From assembly GCF_008641105.1 (NCBI RefSeq), contig NZ_VTTI01000002.1, forward strand, positions 62,001-126,000: DNA of 64,000 nt, written 5' to 3'. The DNA is from Halopseudomonas salina. GTDB lineage: Bacteria; Pseudomonadota; Gammaproteobacteria; Pseudomonadales; Pseudomonadaceae. The position numbers and the translations under genes were made by a program. Shown piece after piece: positions 62,121 to 64,000 of the stretch; within the stretch, counting starts at the first letter, position 1; each line of letters opens with the position of its first letter. The notes below the pieces were generated by a model. That model ran no database searches, was not told where the DNA came from, and saw only the letters and a list, made by a program, of their open reading frames with translations.

Positions 62121-64000
62121 ATGCAGCAGTCGGGCAGTCTGGATCACGCATTGAAATCGCTGCTCGGCGAATATCCGGGTCACCCGGAGCATGACGAGCT
62201 ACTCGATCGCGACCGGCAGCCCCGTGCCCACTGGCAGGGGTTGATGGATGAGTTCGCTGCACTTGGCACCGATGCACTGGTTGCGCGCAGTGAAGAGGCT
62301 CAGAGCCTGCTGCACGAAAACGGTGTTACCTTTAATCCCTACGAGGATGACCCGGGTCAACTGCGGTCCTGGCAGCTCGATTGCCTTCCCTGGGTGATTG
62401 ATACCGCCGAGTGGGAGGTCCTCGAGGCAGGTCTCAAACAACGTAGCCGGCTTCTCGAGCACTTGCTGGATGATCTCTATGGCGAACGCAAGGTTATCAA
62501 TGAAGGCCTGTTGCCTCCTGAGCTGGTGTTCACCCATCCTGGTTACCTGTTCGCCGCTGCCGACACGCCTACTCAACTCGATCGTCCATTACTGATCTTC
62601 CATGGCACCGATGTAGTGCGTGATGAGCGCGGTCGCTGGCAGGTACTCGGAGATTCAACCCAGTCTCCTGCCGGCGCGGGGTACGCGCTGGAAAACCGCA
62701 TTACCTTGAGCCGCGCATTGCCCAGTATCTACCGCGATGCACCAATCAAGCGCCTGGCCGGCTTTCTGCAAGCCCAACACCGGTGCCTGGCAAGCATGGC
62801 CAGCGCCCAGAAAGAGCAACCCAACATCGTCCTGTTGTCACCGGGCCCCGGTAGCGCTGGTTATTTCGAGCATGCCTGGCTGGCAAACTACATGAACTTC
62901 TCACTGGTGGAAGGGGATGACCTGGTAGTGCGCGACGGCCAGGTGTCAGTACGTACGCTGGGTGGCTTGACCCAGGTCGACGTGATTGTGCGGCAGATAA
63001 ATGATCCCTGGTGTGATCCGCTGGAATTGCGGCCGGACTCCCTGCTGGGTGTGCCAGGCCTGCTTCAGGCCGCCCGCAACGGCGAAGTGCGCATTGCCAA
63101 TGCGCTCGGAGCCGGCGTGCTGGAACATCCCGCTCTGGCAGCCTTCATGCCTGGGTTGTGTCAGCGTCTGCTCGGCGAAACCCTGCTGCTGCCTTGCCGG
63201 GAAACGCTGTGGTGTGGTGACCGGCTGGATTTGCAGGAGGTTAACAAGTCCCTGGATGCGTGGATTCTGCGCGACATCTCCCAACCGGGTAAAACCTTTC
63301 GCGCAGACCAGATGTCCCTCAAGGAGATTCAGGCTTTGCGGCACGACATGGAACGTCGGCCCTATCTGTTCACTGCCCAACGACCGGTGCTATCAGCAGT
63401 CACTCCCGGTTTCAATCCGGACACGCGGGAGGTAGAACGTCAGCACACGACACTGCGGTTCTTCAGTCTGGTGGAACCTGATGACCTGGATAAACCCGTC
63501 TATGAGCGCAGTTATCGGATCATGCCTGGCGGCCTGGCCTGGGTCGGGGAGCCTGGTCTGCCCCTGATGCAAAGCCGCACCGTAAAGGACGTTTGGGTGC
63601 TGGCGCCAGTGCCGCAGCCGCACATCAGCATGTTGCGGCAAGCTCTGGGCCCTATTGTGGTAACCAGAGACGGCAAGGACCTGCCATGCCGTGTTGCCGA
63701 AAGTATGTTCTGGTTGGGACGTTACGGAGAGCGTCTTGACGCACGGGGTCGTCTGCTGCGCGAGGCGCTTGGGCGCCTGCTGCAGAATGACAGACAGGAA
63801 AATGGTGCAAATGTGCTCCCTGATCTTCTGGTTGCGCTGGGCGTTGCCCCAGATGTAGAGGACGAAGAGGCGGAGCTTGACGCGCTTGCTGGCCACAAGC
63901 GATTTTCGGCGGAATACCTCATGGCACGCGATCGATTGATGCAGTTATTTGCCGAAGACCAGCCTGATGGCATGCCTGCGCTATTCGGCCACTTTGTGCG
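62121..64000 (+). CDS. Circularly permuted ATP-grasp fused to alpha-E domain (3' end outside window)
   Basis: The frame from ATG 62121 (GGAAG six bases upstream) stays open to the right edge, giving at least 626 residues. The first 470 or so are a circularly permuted ATP-grasp domain (GVTFNPYEDDPGQLRSW, LDDLYGERKVINEGLLPPEL, GYALENRITLSRALP, LLSPGPGSAGYFEHAWLANY). From about residue 520 the pattern ESMFWLGRYGERLDARGRLL begins an alpha-E domain. So one chain here contains what two neighbouring genes encode on the opposite strand. It follows the transglutaminase gene and is probably cotranscribed. Confidence 0.88.
   Translation, partial: MQQSGSLDHALKSLLGEYPGHPEHDELLDRDRQPRAHWQGLMDEFAALGTDALVARSEEAQSLLHENGVTFNPYEDDPGQLRSWQLDCLPWVIDTAEWEVLEAGLKQRSRLLEHLLDDLYGERKVINEGLLPPELVFTHPGYLFAAADTPTQLDRPLLIFHGTDVVRDERGRWQVLGDSTQSPAGAGYALENRITLSRALPSIYRDAPIKRLAGFLQAQHRCLASMASAQKEQPNIVLLSPGPGSAGYFEHAWLANYMNFSLVEGDDLVVRDGQVSVRTLGGLTQVDVIVRQINDPWCDPLELRPDSLLGVPGLLQAARNGEVRIANALGAGVLEHPALAAFMPGLCQRLLGETLLLPCRETLWCGDRLDLQEVNKSLDAWILRDISQPGKTFRADQMSLKEIQALRHDMERRPYLFTAQRPVLSAVTPGFNPDTREVERQHTTLRFFSLVEPDDLDKPVYERSYRIMPGGLAWVGEPGLPLMQSRTVKDVWVLAPVPQPHISMLRQALGPIVVTRDGKDLPCRVAESMFWLGRYGERLDARGRLLREALGRLLQNDRQENGANVLPDLLVALGVAPDVEDEEAELDALAGHKRFSAEYLMARDRLMQLFAEDQPDGMPALFGHFV

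Noticed and set aside
1..64000. CRISPR arrays, tRNA or rRNA genes, insertion sequences, phage genes
   Set aside because: No regularly spaced repeats, no transposase or integrase, and no tRNA-like cloverleaf or rRNA sequence was recognised on reading both strands.

Overview
The window is chromosomal DNA of a GC-rich gammaproteobacterium, almost certainly a member of the Pseudomonadaceae. The best marker is the class II ribonucleotide reductase split into two adjacent genes (nrdJa-nrdJb), an arrangement typical of Pseudomonas. Supporting markers are the DUF4823/DUF1285 pair, a tgpA-type moxR-DUF58-DUF3488 operon, a bacterial FAN1 nuclease gene and paired DUF1329/DUF1302 proteins. A Halopseudomonas-like lineage is possible, but I cannot fix the genus. 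No rRNA, tRNA, phage, insertion sequence or CRISPR array was seen. Gene density is high and no gap without a gene exceeds about 300 bases.

Layout. 1-5.2 kb: end of a polyamine-type ABC permease, a TetR regulator, a carboxylesterase lipoprotein, a radical SAM protein with unusual cysteine spacing, and the DUF4823/DUF1285 pair. 5.2-8.5 kb: nrdJa-nrdJb behind a structured leader with a likely NrdR box. 8.5-18 kb: an alcohol-oxidation module made of an alpha/beta hydrolase, a PQQ quinohaemoprotein alcohol dehydrogenase, a large MalT/AlkS-type LuxR regulator, and a DUF1302-DUF1329 envelope pair on the other strand. The two outer promoters share a C-run/N4/G-run palindrome that is probably an operator. 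18-28 kb: RmuC, a TAXI solute-binding protein, an esterase lipoprotein, the moxR-DUF58-tgpA operon and several small proteins, including a broken cation-exchanger gene. 28.5-40 kb: an AsmA-like protein, a three-domain copper nitrite reductase behind an FNR/Anr-type box, a FAN1-helicase repair operon, a DUF4105 protein and an AI-2E family permease.

40-48.5 kb: a fungal-type cytosine deaminase gene, then a TRAP transporter (small permease, large permease, binding protein), then a glutamine-synthetase-like ligase, an aldehyde dehydrogenase, an iron-type alcohol dehydrogenase and a class I glutamine-amidotransferase-like hydrolase. The order of activities suggests import of an amino alcohol, gamma-glutamylation of its amine, oxidation alcohol to aldehyde to acid, and release of glutamate. 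This is the strongest candidate for an undescribed catabolic pathway in the window.

48.5-54.2 kb: ArfB, a RIO kinase, a PhoD phosphatase, an M14 carboxypeptidase and a beta-lactamase-family serine hydrolase. 54.4-64 kb: a YkgJ-type cysteine cluster protein, a zinc metallopeptidase, and a divergent cluster of alpha-E protein and circularly permuted ATP-grasp on one strand against a 1109-residue transglutaminase/DUF2126 protein and an ATP-grasp/alpha-E fusion on the other. The fusion runs off the right edge. The cluster belongs to a conserved but poorly understood peptide-ligation/tagging neighbourhood, sometimes found with the proteasome-like protease Anbu.
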